NCBI RefSeq assembly: GCF_003597395.2
Contig: NC_133774.1
Span: forward strand, 42,832,130-42,896,129
DNA: 64,000 nucleotides
Source: Chelonoidis abingdonii
Taxonomy: Eukaryota > Chordata > Testudines > Testudinidae
Direction: 5' to 3'
Part shown: positions 45,401 through 57,938 of the stretch, one piece after another
Layout of the letters: the number at the start of each line of letters is the position of its first letter
How positions within the stretch are numbered: position 1 is the stretch's first letter
Program-made: the position numbers and the translations under genes
The notes under the pieces: model-generated
Database searches by the model: none
Told to the model about the DNA's origin: nothing
The model's input: the letters and a program-made list of their open reading frames with translations, nothing else

Positions 45401-46321
45401 TCATCACAAAGGCCCCAAGTCAGGCTAACAGCATATCTCATCAACATTACTTAGCTGGAGTAGGTTACTTGTGTACAACAAGGAACAATTCATTCACTGC
45501 ATGTGGTAGGTCATGCTACTTCTGCAGCACTGATTATTTCTTTCTATATAAAACATGCATTAGTATGTCAAAATACAAGTGTGACAATCCATTACTTTGA
45601 TGTCCCCATAATATTTAAAACTAGAGCACCCCACTATAACGTCTACCATAACTTCAATTCTTTTGCAGTTTTATTTTCCATTGAAAGAAGTACTGTAGAA
45701 CTGGAAATAATTGCTGTCCATTCAGTCTTCTCCGTTATTTTTTTCTGGATTTGAAAAGTATGAAAATTAATTGGCCATTTTCTTTTTAGATAAGATATTC
45801 TGACAGCGTATGCTGAGACCAGCTGCAAGAGGCTTTAAGCTCTGTTCCTAAAATTCAAACAAGCCACACATAGTCCTGAGCTTTCCCTGGCACTGCAACC
45901 TACTCAAGGAAGGAAACAGAAGTATGAACCTGGGCAGTAGAAGGCAGAGAATTGGGTTCTCAGGGAGGGTGCAGCAGTGAAGGTATGAATATCAGTGCCA
46001 CTTGATTGCTGCATTAAACTTTCAGTAACTTTCCATTGATGGCAATCAGGTTCATGGGCACTCCCACTGCCTCATAACAGGCTTTCCAAGAACAGCCGAG
46101 GCACAGCTAGTCCAGCCACTTCTGGGAAATCTATTTGGTAGGAAACATGAGTGTTCTCCAGTGCAATGTGATGTGTGTGTGCCCATGGGATCTTAGGTAG
46201 GCTACTGAAAGTAGAGGAGCACTCCTTAGTGTGAGAATGTGTGCTGAGGCTACCCATTCTGGGGCAATTTCAGTGCTTCCTGTTGCAGCTTGCATGACTT
46301 GAACTTCATTTGCACTCAGAT
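42431..46321. other. Intron with one strong foldback
   Basis: AT-rich and repeat-poor. At 44153-44169 and 44321-44337 lies a perfect 17-bp inverted pair (gttcagataagcaccca / tgggtgcttatctgaac), the core of a foldback MITE of about 44120-44365. No other feature is supported. Confidence 0.5.
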
Positions 46322-46996
46322 TACGGTTGCCAGGTATCCAGTTTTTGACCAGAATGTCCGGTCAAAAAGCGACCCTGGCGACTCTGGTCAGCACTGCTGA
46401 CTAGGTAATTAAAAGTCCAGTTGGAGCCCTCTCCTGCACCTGAATCCCTTGACCTCAGCCCGGAGCCACCTTCTGTACCCAAACACCCTCCCAGAGCCCG
46501 CACCCCAACCCCCTGCCCCAGCCCAGAGCCCCCTTCCGCACCCTGAACCCCTTATTTTTGGCTCCACCCTAGAACCCACACCCCAAGCCCATACCCCCTC
46601 CCAAACTCCCTGCCTCATCCCAGAGCCTCCTCCCACACTCCAAACCCCTCAGCTCTCCCCCTAGCCCAGAGCCCCCTACTGCACCCCAAAACCCTCATCC
46701 CTAGTCCCACCCCAGAGCCCACATCCCAACCCCCTACCCCATCCCAGAGCTCCCTCCCACACCCTGAACCTCTCATTTCTGGCCTCACTCCGGAGCCTGC
46801 ACCGCAGCCAGAGACCTCACACCCTCCTGCACCCCAAACCCCTGCCTCAGCCTGGTGAAAAAGAGTGACTGAATGAGGGTGGGGGAGAGCAAGCAATGTG
46901 GGGGGGATGGAGTGAGCGCGGGGCAGGCCTTGGAGAAGGGGCAGGAGGCAGAGTGAGCGTGTTCAGTTTTGTGCAATTAGAAAGTTGGTAGTCCTA
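46322..46996. mobile_element. hAT element with C-rich tandem repeats
   Basis: A 675-bp insert flanked by perfect 8-bp duplications actcagat (46314-46321 and 46997-47004). Ends are tacggttgccaggt and agttggtagtccta, degraded inverted repeats of the TAGGGTTGCCAACT type. The body (46430-46860) consists of degenerate repeats of ccagagcccccttccgcacc and similar words, unit length perhaps 85-95 nt. No transposase. Confidence 0.75.
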
Positions 46997-47004
46997 ACTC
47001 AGAT

Positions 47005-47928
47005 ATGCACAAACAAAATACAAATAAGAACTCTGACATTTGAGCTTCCTGGTATCTTAGCTGACAATTTGACTGGAGAGCTTGAGTACACACATCAGAC
47101 CATGACCAACAAGAGAAATATCAGTCCCTGCTAAAGTACATTACTTGATGTATGGGCAAAATTCTATTCTAGGATGTGCATAGATGGCTCCCCCAGTAGA
47201 AGCAGGCATTTGCATGTGAAACAAAGTTTGGCACCTTATGTATCTGTATTCCATTAAAGGTGGCAGCAGCAGGGGAGGCAGTTAGTGTACTAAAAGAATG
47301 GCTAAGCATTATCCATAAGTCCACATCAGCAGTCAACATCTTCACAGATAGTAAAATGTACCACAGCAAGATCAACCTTATGCATAAAGTGTTAACCTCT
47401 ATAAAAATGTCTGAGGTTTTAGCCATTGCCCTAAGAATCTGTGACCCAGTTTTATGACTTGATGCAAACCAGTAATAGAGCTATGCATTATTTTAAACCA
47501 CAAAAACCATAGTTAAAGTCATGCATATTTCAAGTATTATTTAAACTAATAAAACAAGAAAATTCAAAGTCAAAGTTGAGATTCTTTCCTGAATTAACCC
47601 AGAGCCAGACTTTGACTAGTCATTCTGCAGGTGCTCAGAGTTCTGGGGAGACAGGGCAAGGAGCCTTCCCTCTTTTATTGTCCTTATGCAGAGGCCAGTG
47701 ACAAATGTTCCCAGTGCATTTGCTCAAGGACCACCAGTGGCACTAGCACTCAAAGAGAATGTGGAAGTTTAGGGCCATGGTTGGCTGCTACAGAGAGGAA
47801 TGCACACTACATCAACTTAAAAGGTGTAGCAGTATCCATGTTCTACCTCGGTGCCAGGGAACTACAGTGCCACAATACCCCAGAAAACTTCTCTGCACTG
47901 CACACAATAAGGGATGGTGCCTTTAAGG
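47005..47928. other. Intron without recognisable features
   Basis: Mixed composition. Open frames at 47260-47457 and 47631-47978 show no domain; the second runs into the hAT element that follows. Confidence 0.4.
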
Positions 47929-48239
47929 CAGGTGTAGGCAACATATGGCACGGGTGCCGAAGGCGGCACACAAGCTGATTTTCAGTGGTACTCACACTGC
48001 CTGGGTCCTGGCCACCGGTCCAGGGGACTTTGCATTTTAATTTAATTTTAAATGAAGCTTCTTAAGCATTTTAAAAAACTTATTTACTTTACATACAACA
48101 ATAGTTTAGTTATATATTATAGATTTATAGTAAGAGATCTTCTAAAAATGTTAAAATGTATGACTGGCATGCAAAACCTTAAATTAGAGTGAATAAATGA
48201 AGACTCAGCACATCACTTCTGAAAGGTTGCTGACCCCTG
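47929..48239. mobile_element. hAT MITE related to the 22.2-kb element
   Basis: Ends caggtgtaggcaacatatgg and aggttgctgacccctg. The right half shares acaacaatagtttagttata, ttctaaaaatgttaaaatgt and gtgaataaatgaagactc with the element at 22200-22987. It lacks the GC-rich tandem repeats of that copy. Flanking octamers agree at only 5 of 8 positions, so it is older. Confidence 0.7.
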
Positions 48240-49665
48240 GTCTAAGATTTTGACTGCTGAGGAGGTCACAGCCCCAAGTGGTACGGGTGTATTCAATTAA
48301 CAATGAACAAATTCTGCTTTCATTTATGCAGGTTTACTGAAGATATTTTTTTTTAGCTTTTTAAGACAATGGAATTTGTATAGGTGTAAATGATAGCATA
48401 ATCTTTCCCACAGGCTTTAATATTGCAGTGTCTGTCAATACATGTCCAGGATAGATTACACCTATAAATAACACCCTACTTAATTTGCAATATTGTGGAA
48501 ATTGCATATCTCACAATATTAGGCTTCCACTGCAATTTTGACAGCGGGAGGCCTGGGTGGCTGACAGCGGGAGCCCCTGCTCTCAGCCTTGGGTGGCCAA
48601 CAGTGGAAAATGGTGAAAAAGTAACAATAGATCTTATTACTGCAAATAATAAGGTCCATTATTACTTTTCCATGATTTTCCATGGCTTGTCCACTACTCA
48701 GCTGCAATTTTTGTACAGACATCCTACGATTTAAGTAGGGCCTTACCTATAAAGCATAAAATTTTCCCATTCCAACTTGGGAAATTTTGAAGTTTTTCAT
48801 AAAAACCTAAAGCGTTTCCTGTCCTGGAACACCCAACATAACAGTGCTTGGAGCACTCACCTGACTTATGGGAGATCCATGTTCAAGTCCTTGCTCTACC
48901 TGATTTGGGCCAGGGACTTGAACATCAGCACCCTATTTACCAGACTTTTGGCTACTCCAGGGTATGTCTCCCACAGTCTCTTTCATTGGAACTGTTCCAC
49001 TGAGAATAAATAGTTAAATAGTCATTGGAGCAGGGATTTGAACATCAATCTCAAACATCCTAAGTGAGTGGCCTAACCATTGGCTATAGTCAGTGTGTCT
49101 CGCTCTCGCTGACCTCATGAATATTTAGTTATTTATACAAAGTGGAGCAGTTCCAACAGGAGACACTGAGAGAGTGAGAAAGACTGACTCAGTAGCCTAG
49201 TGGTTAAGGCTCTGTCCCGGGATGCAGGAAAATAGCAGAGCAGGGACACAAACCTGAGTCTCCCATAGCCTAACTAAATGCCTGAACCACTAAGCTCTAG
49301 AGTCACTCTCTCTGGACCAATTACTTAATTATATGAAGTGGAACAGCTACAACAGAACAACCTGAAAAAGACCCACCCTACAATAGCCTGGTGGCTAGGG
49401 CACTCACCTGGACACTGAAATTTTAGTCCCTAGGTCTGTCACATCCCCAGTGAGCATCCTAACCTGTGGACTATTCTGGGGTGTGGGAATCTCTCTCTCA
49501 TTTTGACCAGAAATTCCATCCTGGTTCTGAGAAATATTTCCTGATGAAAGCTTTGTCAAGACTGGTACCTTCTTGTGAAAAATTTTGGTTTCAACATACT
49601 GGCATTTTCTAATGAAAAACTATTTCACTAAAAAATTCCCAAGCAGTTCTGTTTGAGAGTTTGAC
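48240..49665. repeat. Composite old repeat with tRNA-like segments
   Basis: 48760-48830 and 49510-49660 are AT-rich gaaattttt-type ends. Between them several tRNA-like stretches recur: tggagcactcacctgactta (48849), tagcctagtggttaaggctc (49194) and tagcctggtggctagggcac (49384), plus an inverted match (gtggcctaaccattggctat, 49068) also seen at about 10170. They resemble heads of a tRNA-derived SINE repeated in both orientations. 48530-48740 is a possible separate DNA element. Confidence 0.35.
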
Positions 49666-51944
49666 AGTCTCTCTTCCCATGCAATACAGCCACAGCTGAG
49701 ATCAGTGCAGTCAGTCAACCTAAATAAAGGGATCAACTGTTAGATCTCTGTAAACTTTTCTTTACTTCAGAATTCATTCCTTTCTTGGGCACCAAGGTCC
49801 AAATTTGTTAACCTAATGGAAACACTATAATGCCCGTCTTTTCTCACAAGTGTTTTGACAGGGAGAGAACTGACAGTTGGAAGGATATTATGTCTACTGT
49901 GAATGAGCTTTATTTTATTATGTCTACTGGTGCATATTTATATATTCTTTTATTGGAGTGAGATGAACAAGCTATTACAATGATTTACTGTGAAAATTAA
50001 ATTAAGCAGGACACCTGAAGCATTGTTTGTGTGCTGGTTTTTAAATGAAAATATATAAATAAATATTCAGCCTAGCTCTTCCTAACATTTAGTTCCAGAA
50101 TTCAGTCCTGCAAACCCTTGCTCATGTGAGTAGCCCTTTTACACTTGAACACTCTCAGATTGTTATTGAACTCCCAGAGAAGATATTCCTCTTTCCTCAA
50201 AGTCATCACTTGAAATGTGTATCATTTATATGATAATAATTGCATTTTCAGATACATCATGGTTATTCTGGATAATGTTTTAAATGTATATTATTTCACA
50301 GATAGGATGTACTGGGACTTTAAAAACAATCTGTTGGGTAAACATACACAATTCTGAATCCTGTACTTAGATCCTCTTAAAAAGTGATTTATTTTTCTCG
50401 AGACACTTTTTTAGAATTGTCGCTTGACTCACTGATGTGGTACATTAGATGACATCAGTTCACAGCATTGGTGATGTCACACTTGGATTACTGGTTTGTT
50501 TTAAATAGTGTCTTAATTCTTCCAGGTTTTCAGCCTGTTTCGTAGCTACACAGGAGTCTTTCTTAACATAATGCACAAAAAAAAATTAGAAAAAGAAAGC
50601 AGGAATCATAAACCCAAGATTACATAAATCTTCCTTATGTCTATTTGTTTTCATATTTAAGGGAAAGATATTAGTTTAAGAACAGAATACTACTGTACAG
50701 CATGATAATCAACAACGATAATATAGTTTAGCAAAGAAACTATGAAAAAGTTAATATACATGTCCATTGGTCAGTTTTTGCACAAAATTAACTTTCCAGT
50801 TTGATATAAAATGCAGTATACTTCAAAAGGGCACGGTCCCTATAATGATTTAAATGCCTGAAAATTTTCTTATTCTGAAAGTACAGAGAGTGTGATGGGA
50901 ATTTGAAAGAAGAAAAAAGGATGTGAGTGCCCTAGATGTACTGAGAGAAAACAGGGCCCTCAAACCAGAAGGGGTAAGGAATAAAACTTAAAGAGAACCA
51001 ATAAAGGCCAAAAGTGCTTTGGTGGGGGATCAAGAATGGGAGATCCACCCAGCCAGCCAGCTACACATAATTTTTAAATCCATTGCCCTATACGATCAGC
51101 CTAAGATCCAGCCTAAGAATAATACTGATTTATCACCCAAGGGTTATTAAAAACAAACTCTCTCTCTATTTTAGCCCTATTAGAAGAGATTACTGCAAGT
51201 GCAATGATTGCTGGTTATCTGAATGATCTAAATATTTTAATTTTCTTCCATATATTATACATTTGTTTCATTAGAATAGTTTACTATTGCAAACTACAAA
51301 ATGAACTTTTTTAGCTTCATTCAGCTTTAATCTTCAATTACTGAATCTATCTGATGACTATCATTGATGAAAACATCATTATAACAGATATAATCTTGGG
51401 CTGCAAGATCTTCTTTAAAACAATATTTTAAAATATATTGCAGAAATTGTTTAAAATAGTAGTGTTTAAATAGCTGTTGCTATCCCTACTGGAAATTCAA
51501 TTGAAATTTGGTGGGGGAGAATAAATCTTTCACTCTGCCATTCTTATCAGCAACTATTTTAGTATTCTTTTTGGCTATTTAATTTCTCATTACTCTATGT
51601 TCCTGACCAATTATCTTTTTTTAGAAGAGATTTGAGCAATGTGTGAAAGAACCTCAGTGCTAGCAAATATGAATTGAAACAGCTAGACCTGGCAAAAAAA
51701 AAAAAAAAAAAAAAAAAAACAAAAAAACAAGTAGAAAATGGCTGCAAAATGTAGCTTTAAATTAAGAAGTTAAAGTCAGCACCACAAACTTCATATTTCA
51801 AGATCTGGTACATTGTGGCCTGATTCTGCTCCCCTGGAAGTCAATGGGAGTTTTTAAATTGACTTCAAAGGAAGCAGGACAGAGCCTAATCAGCTATTTG
51901 GCCTGCCTTACTTGAAAGACACTTATCCAACTCATTAATATCCA
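49666..51944. other. Intron, AT-rich, with poly(A) run
   Basis: An A26 tract lies at 51694-51719. 51817-51890 (tggcctgattctgctcccct, tgacttcaaaggaagcagga) is a foldback MITE fragment. No retrogene was found 5' of the poly(A). Nothing else was recognised. Confidence 0.45.
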
Positions 51945-52110
51945 GAGAGACAAGCTTTTGAGCTTACACAGAGCTCTTCTTCAGGTCAGGCTCTGTGTAA
52001 GCTTGAAAGCTTGTCTTTCTCACCAATAGAAGTTGGTCCAATAAAAGATATAACCTCATCCACCTTGTCTCTCTAATATCCTGGGCTGACACAGCTACCA
52101 CAACACTGCA
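51945..52110 (+). mobile_element. Second Penelope-type 3' end with inverted 5' junction
   Basis: Plus-strand tail ttgtctctctaatatcctgg, cacaacactgcat, known to me as a common turtle Penelope-family 3' end. Its left part is a hairpin: 51945-51975 pairs with 51989-52019 at 27 of 31 positions. It lies 0.2 kb downstream (transcript sense) of the exon at 52333. Confidence 0.55.
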
Positions 52111-52332
52111 TACATTCATTATTACCCAAACATTTGGGAATAGAGTATACACAAATGACTCAAGCAAAAGATGCAGCATAAGGATTGCTCTTTATTTACA
52201 CAGGCGGTATTGCATGGATTACTATAGGAAAACTGTGTAACTCAGTATTGCATCTAACTAAATTTTTTGTCATGAATGAATATATACAAATGATGAAGCA
52301 GAACACTCAGCATAAGGATTAAGACTTCTTAC

Positions 52333-52474
52333 CCCATATTTACATTGGCGGGATGTTGCTCCATACTGGAAGCGACACTGTTCATCAGCATCATACACCT
52401 GACCTGGGGCCACAGCAGGATAAAGAAAGTCACGCTTGGGAGGCTCATTATCAAGGCAAGTACCACGGCCTGAA
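52333..52474 (-). CDS. ADAMTS6: ADAMTS6 internal exon, start of disintegrin-like domain
   Basis: Most upstream ADAMTS6 exon in the window, 142 nt: one base completing a split codon, then 47 codons ending in phase 0. The peptide runs from [16 protein letters not shown] to [11 protein letters not shown], the end of the metalloprotease region and start of the disintegrin-like domain, with its Cys residues in place. Splice sites on the minus strand are an acceptor ending ttgaacag and a donor gtaaga. ADAMTS6 is a secreted zinc metalloprotease of the extracellular matrix, reported to act on microfibril-associated substrates. The close paralogue is ADAMTS10, but the wording of the following exons ([24 protein letters not shown]) fits ADAMTS6. 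The upstream catalytic exons were not found between 52475 and 64000. The reading frame is open and shows no damage. Confidence 0.93.
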
Positions 52475-52976
52475 CTGTTCAACATAAAGGACCAAAGGAA
52501 TTAGGAACTCTATTGACTGTTAATCACAGTTATGATATAATGTATTTAGTTCTTAGTTTTAACAGCATTGGGTGTGTGAAACAGATAAGGTTGCAAATAA
52601 ACAAACAGTGAAATGGTACACCCATGGTGAAAAATTATAATTAGGAGGGAATTAAGAGATCAGAATAATTTCTCATGAATTAATATTAATTAACAAAAAT
52701 ACTCATTTTAGACAATTAAATGGATTTAATGTTATCTTTAAAAAAATTTAAATAATTTCTGAGCCACACAAGACTGATTTTCATTTTTGTTTTAAGCCTA
52801 TTTGTTCTCATTGGAAATATAACCACCTCTAGCTGTAGAATTAAAAACAAAAAATGAAAGCAATAAAATAAATGTTGTGTAACCCTTCAGGACTAGGTAC
52901 TGATCCTACAAACAGTTAAGCAATTGTGCAACCTTATGCATGTGAGAACTCCGCTGTCTTTTGTGGGAATATTCAA
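52475..52976. other. Intron without recognisable features
   Basis: AT-rich; 52905-52960 carries a fragment of the dispersed tactgatcctacaaacagtt foldback family. Confidence 0.4.
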
Positions 52977-53234
52977 GGCTTGGTCTACATAAAAAAGTTA
53001 AGTTGCCCCAGCTACATCACTATAGGGTGTGACAAATTCATATTCCTGAGCAACACAGTTAAACTGACCTAACCTCGGTGTCAACAGAAGAATTCCTTCA
53101 TCGACCTAATGACCAGCTCTCAGGGATATGGATGACCTAAGCCAACAGGAGAACTCCTCCCATCAGCATAGATAGCGTCTACACTGAAGTGCTGCAGCTG
53201 TGCTGCTGTATCATTTCAAGTATAGACAAGACCC
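52977..53234. mobile_element. PIF/Harbinger-like MITE
   Basis: Ends ggcttggtctacat and agtatagacaagaccc, inverted. Internal words agctacatcactatagggtg and tcatcgacctaatgacc belong to the same family as 57271-57562, in the opposite orientation. Confidence 0.6.
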
Positions 53235-56200
53235 AAGTATATAAAGATATGCTTAAGTGTTTGCAGGATTGGGTCCTTAATCTATATTCTTCCATCTGGG
53301 CAAAGAAATGATAGTGTAGTAAAAATTGTCTATGGTCTTTAAATATGCCAATAAAAGCTGGGGTGAATGACAAAATACCTGGAGCCAAAGGTCTCTGTTC
53401 TAATGCATTAGTAGTGTTTAGTCTGACAAATTTCACATTTCAGTGAGGGTCATCATTCTTTAAAAAGCTAATGTTTTCTTCTTTATAATCACTGTTGGGT
53501 TTTTTTCAAAGTATGCCCATGTTCAAAAATAATATTTTAATGCAGTAGAACAAATAATATAAAGCCAAAGGTCAGACAGAGTTCCTTTGTTAGAAAGCTT
53601 TATATTTTGATAAATATGATTGTTCACTTTTAGTTAGTGTGCATAAAATAGTACAGATGCTTTTTTACTTTAATTTCACATGTGAATATGTTAGAATTTT
53701 TAAAGAATCTCTATGCCAACATTTAAAAAAAAATCATTACTTTTTATTTGGAGATAAATAAGAGAAAAAACCCCTTAATTATGCATTGTATTGTCTTAAT
53801 TTTTAACCCTAATTTATTCATATTTTCTAAATATTTCAACAAAACTACTGAAGAAAAAACACTGAACATTAATAAAGGCAAGTATCAATGAAGGCATCAA
53901 TCACGTGAACACACGAGTAACTTTATGCAGTTAGTAATACCAATGAATTAAATGGATCTACTCACAAGTGTAAAGTTATTCACATGCACAAACATCTGCA
54001 GGATCAGGGCTCAAAACATTTCCCCCAATACATCTTCAAAACACCAATGCAAAGGATTCAGAGATAATAACCAGAGTCCTTTCTTCTTTAACCCAGTTGT
54101 TAGTGTAAAAAATTTTCTTTTTTTAATGCAGCAACTGTTGATGAGCCTGATCTTACATTTCCTGTGCACCCAGATGTTTCATTGTTTGCACTGATCATTA
54201 TGGGTGTGGAAAGAACACAGACCAATATTTTAAACAGAGCAGAAGCATCACCTACCACCTGGTTCTGCAGTCCTTGTTCAGACAAACATCAAACAGGAAT
54301 TTTGCTTAAATAAGCAGTGAAGAATTGCTTCTAGCATCTGCTCTAGCTACTGTTGCAGACAATTGGGAAATTTCCAGTGGTGCAGCACTGGATCTTTAAG
54401 TCCTGATGTTGCAAGCTGATGTGCGTGGTCAGACCCCTGCAAAGCCCTATTGACTTCAGTGGAGCTCTGTGTGTGCATAAGGGTCTGCCTATTCATATTA
54501 GTTTACAGGATCAGGCCTTAATCTATAAAACTACTTTTCTCCACCATCCTCCATGCACTCTCCTCCCACCCCAAAAAATCCTTAATCGCAAGGAGAATTA
54601 TAGATCTTTCATGTCAATTTCAAATCATCTAAGTTAAAATCCCTTAAGAATATTCAGAAGCTTGCTTCCTCTGCTCTAATGACAGCACCCTCATTATAAT
54701 GAAGTCCAAATAGATATAGTAATAAGAAAGCCAAGAGAATGATTAGAAAGCAGTCATTCACTTAAAGGGGCTAGATTACATCACCATCACCAAGACTGAA
54801 TAATTTAGGTTTCTCTCTTTCATTCTATTCCAGAACTATTATTTCTTTCAAATTACTTGGATGATTGATGCATTTTATAAACTTGTATAGAAGTACAGAA
54901 ACTTGACACACTGTATTTTATAAATCAAGAAAATTTGGAACAGAATTGCCATGAGTTATGAAAAACAGAATCATGCTACCAGGGGCTCCCCTCTGACCAC
55001 TGAAGGTCCTGGGGAGGCTATGCAAAATAAATAAATAAATAAATAAATAATACAGATTGAGGTTGTATTAAAATTTTCCACAAAATTTCCATGGGGCCAG
55101 GAGAGCTATATGTCTCACTCTTGATCCTCCACCCTGACCATCCCCGTCTCTATTATCCCCTCCAGGCAGATGCCAGACAACACAGAGAGGTCAAAGAGGT
55201 TCTGAGGGAATGTTATGGAAGCACCTGGTCACACTTCTGCATGGAGGTCCCTTCTCTAAGCACAAAAGTAGTAGGTGTGATTTGGTCAATGATTAAAATC
55301 CAAACGAAAGCACAGAAACAAAGATGAGGATGAAGAAACTGACAAGGCCAACTGGAAGAACAAAGGCGCAAAGGCACCCCAATTCCCACAACCCTGAAAT
55401 TGCAGTAAATTTATTGTGCTTTCTGTTTTTAACCAATTATCCCATTTAGGTACCCCAGATAAAGCTGAAAAAACTTCCACAGTACCCTTGACAGTGTTTG
55501 GTTAAGGGGGAGGGGAAGAATTCTCTCTGTACCACAAATATGGTGAAAATTTTTAACCTAAGAATGTGATCCAGAATCACTATACAATTTATTTATACAC
55601 CTAGATGCTACAAGTGTTCCATCAATGTCCCTTCTCTTAATGTTAGGTGGATTCCATAAGTGTATATCTGTGAGACTTTCTGAGCCTGAGTCTAATTGCA
55701 CTCTGTGAGTATGTCTACACTGCAATTAAACATCTGTGGCTGACCTGTGTCAGCTTACTTGGGCTCACAGGGCTCGGGCTACAGGCCCACATCTATATCC
55801 CAATTAAACAGCCCGTAAGTATATAAAACAAGAGTATCTCCACTGAAATTAATGTAGCTACACCAATGTAAAATTGGGATGAGATAAGAGTAAGGCACTC
55901 CGTGGCATACTTTTAACCTAAACTTAGTTTTTTGTTTTAATATTTCAGGAGAGTCTATAAATTCCTAATCCTGATTAGATTTAATATACTCTACAAAAGA
56001 TATTGTAGCATCCTCTTCTTTGAGCTTCACAGGCTTAAGCTCTCAAGTTTACCACGACAGCAAAGGGCTGTTATAGCTTTGATCAATTTAATGGCACATG
56101 GGAAGACCTACTTCTAAATGTGTTCATCACTATGGCCTTGTTTCTGCAATAGTGAAAACCACGGCAGCCCTGCGGATGCCATTGTACTATGGGGCTGTTT

Positions 56201-56299
56201 GAGATAAAGTGCTAAAAACCAGATGCAGTACATACTAGTCCCCTTCAGTACTCATATAATACTAATCCCTAGAAATCTCAGCAGCATACCCAAAGCCCA
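53235..56299. other. Intron with microsatellite and a short MITE
   Basis: An (AAAT)n-type run lies at 55025-55051. 55707-55815 is a MITE fragment (atgtctacactgcaattaaa, repeated as caattaaacagcc). Foldback-family patches occur near 53260, 54000 and 54430-54520. Frames at 53952-54194 and 55091-55327 show no domain. Confidence 0.4.
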
Positions 56300-56830
56300 G
56301 CTGTAAGGTGGCATGTCAACTTGATGGCTCCTCTCTCTGGCCAAATGTAGCACAGCCCCTGGCGCTCATGGAGCCCCAACAAGAGGATCAGTTCATTCTT
56401 AGTGCTCCAGAGTCTGAGGAGCTTCCTCCACATTCCCATCCTTCAGGGTTGGTAGGGGAACCCAGGCCCACCCACTCCACTGGGTTCCAGCTCAGGGCCC
56501 TCAAATTAAGTAAACAGGGTCAGAAGGGTATCAATCCTGCCAGTGCCCTGAGCTCCTTACTACCTTCCCCTTGGGTCTCTGCAATCTCTCTAGTCTTCTG
56601 GTCAGATCGTTCCCTTCCTGGGGCACTGTATTTGGGCAGCTTTCTGGTAGCCTGCAGATAGAAGCTCCTTTCTCCAGCCCACTAACTCCCTTTTGGTAGC
56701 TGCTCCACCTCTCTGCTTTCCAGCCCTTTTATCCTCCAAGCTATGGGGACTTCCTATCAGTGGTGGCTGGCAGTGCCTATTTTAACCCTTTCATTTGCTG
56801 GGGTAGCATGGGATACATACACCCAATGAC
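56300..56830 (+). repeat. LTR-like fragment related to the 10.5-12.5 kb unit
   Basis: 56446-56501 (ggggaacccaggcccaccca, then gggttccagctcagggccct) matches 11852-11904 of the minisatellite-bearing unit at roughly 85% by eye. The rest is C/T-rich, with a 117-codon frame that is not a gene. Ends not defined. Confidence 0.45.
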
Positions 56831-57270
56831 ACCTACTTATCAGCATTCAGTGCTGGAGGAAATCTGCTCTCAGACCAAAAAAACATTAACATTGAAAATA
56901 GGTTTTAAACTTGACAAAACTGGCACATTTTTATAATATGTAACTATGTGGAAATCACTGCATCTACAGAGATATTCAGCCATATTTTTACAGTATATTG
57001 ATAATATACACATATGTATCTTTTGTAAAACGTAAACATGTATAATCTCTTTTAGCTGATTCTTTTAAATATTTTCTTATTAACATATTGATAAATTATT
57101 ATACTTTGCATCAATTGGGTATCTTTTATATCAAGTTTACATATATCAATAATGTATATAAATAACACATTTAAATACATATATATAAAAATATGGGATC
57201 AATCCTGAATCCTTATTCTGTCCTTTTTCACTCCATACTTTACCTGTTAGTAAGGCTTAGTAAAGACTAA

Positions 57271-57562
57271 GGCTATATCTACCCTTAAAACGCTACAGCG
57301 GCACAGCTGCAGCACTGCAGTTGCAGTTGTACCACTTCAGTGTAGACACTTACTAGAGTGACAGAAGTGGTTCTCTCATCATTGCAGGTCATCCACCTCC
57401 CCAAGAGGCACTAGCTATGTTGACTGAAGAATGCTTCCATCAACCTAGTGCTGTCTACACTGTGGGTTAGGTTGACTTACCTACATCTCTCAGGGGGTGT
57501 GGATTTTTCACACCCTTGAGAGAAGTAACTATGCCAATATAACTTTTCAGTGTAGTCCAGCC
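57271..57562. mobile_element. PIF/Harbinger-like MITE with TAA duplication
   Basis: A 292-bp element starting ggctatatctaccctt and ending tgtagtccagcc. It is flanked by taa on both sides (57268-57270 and 57563-57565), the 3-bp duplication of PIF/Harbinger. Internal words ctacagcggcacagctgcag and cacctccccaagaggcacta mark the family. Confidence 0.7.
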
Positions 57563-57671
57563 TAACACACATCCTTACATGTATTCACACATTGTTTGCC
57601 TTTACCCTCATGACTACTCTGATGGGATTACTCGTGCATAATGTTAAACTCTTGCATAAATATTTGCAGAA

Positions 57672-57938
57672 TCAGGGCCTAAGTATGGTCTGCAGGATTT
57701 GGTCCAGTATGTTTAAAAACAAGATGGGCTTTAGTTGGATCACCGAATCAAATTCTCCTTGAACTTTGGGGAAGTTTAGCTCTAGATATGAATTAGGGCC
57801 ATCTTTAGTATAAATACAGTAGTTTTGAAGATTATCCATTTCATTTTGGATATACCATATTCTCATGTCGTCAATAAATTCTGCCATGCCACAGGCACAG
57901 CCCAGCTCTAGGTCACTGATAAATAAACTTAAAAGCAA
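57672..57938 (-). pseudogene. CR1-type reverse transcriptase relic
   Basis: The minus strand reads LFISDLELGCACGMAEFIDD and on to NEMDNLQ, the palm segment of CR1-type reverse transcriptase (LFINDL...KFADD...). The catalytic F-A-D-D has become FIDD. The remainder (NYCIYTKDGPNSYLELNF) has lost most conserved residues. Only about 90 codons remain. Confidence 0.6.

Noticed and set aside
46449..46664. Pro-rich frame in C-rich DNA
   Set aside because: Tandem C-rich repeats inside a hAT element between octamer duplications; minus-strand Gly-rich frames have the same cause.
49190..49410. Cluster of tRNA genes
   Set aside because: Repeated A-box-like stretches in both orientations without cloverleaf or B-box spacing; taken as SINE pieces.
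51694..51719. Poly(A) tail of a processed pseudogene
   Set aside because: No coding similarity upstream and no flanking duplication; probably a simple repeat.
56308..56661. 117-codon frame possibly coding
   Set aside because: Lies in an LTR-like repeat fragment sharing a noncoding motif with 11852-11904.
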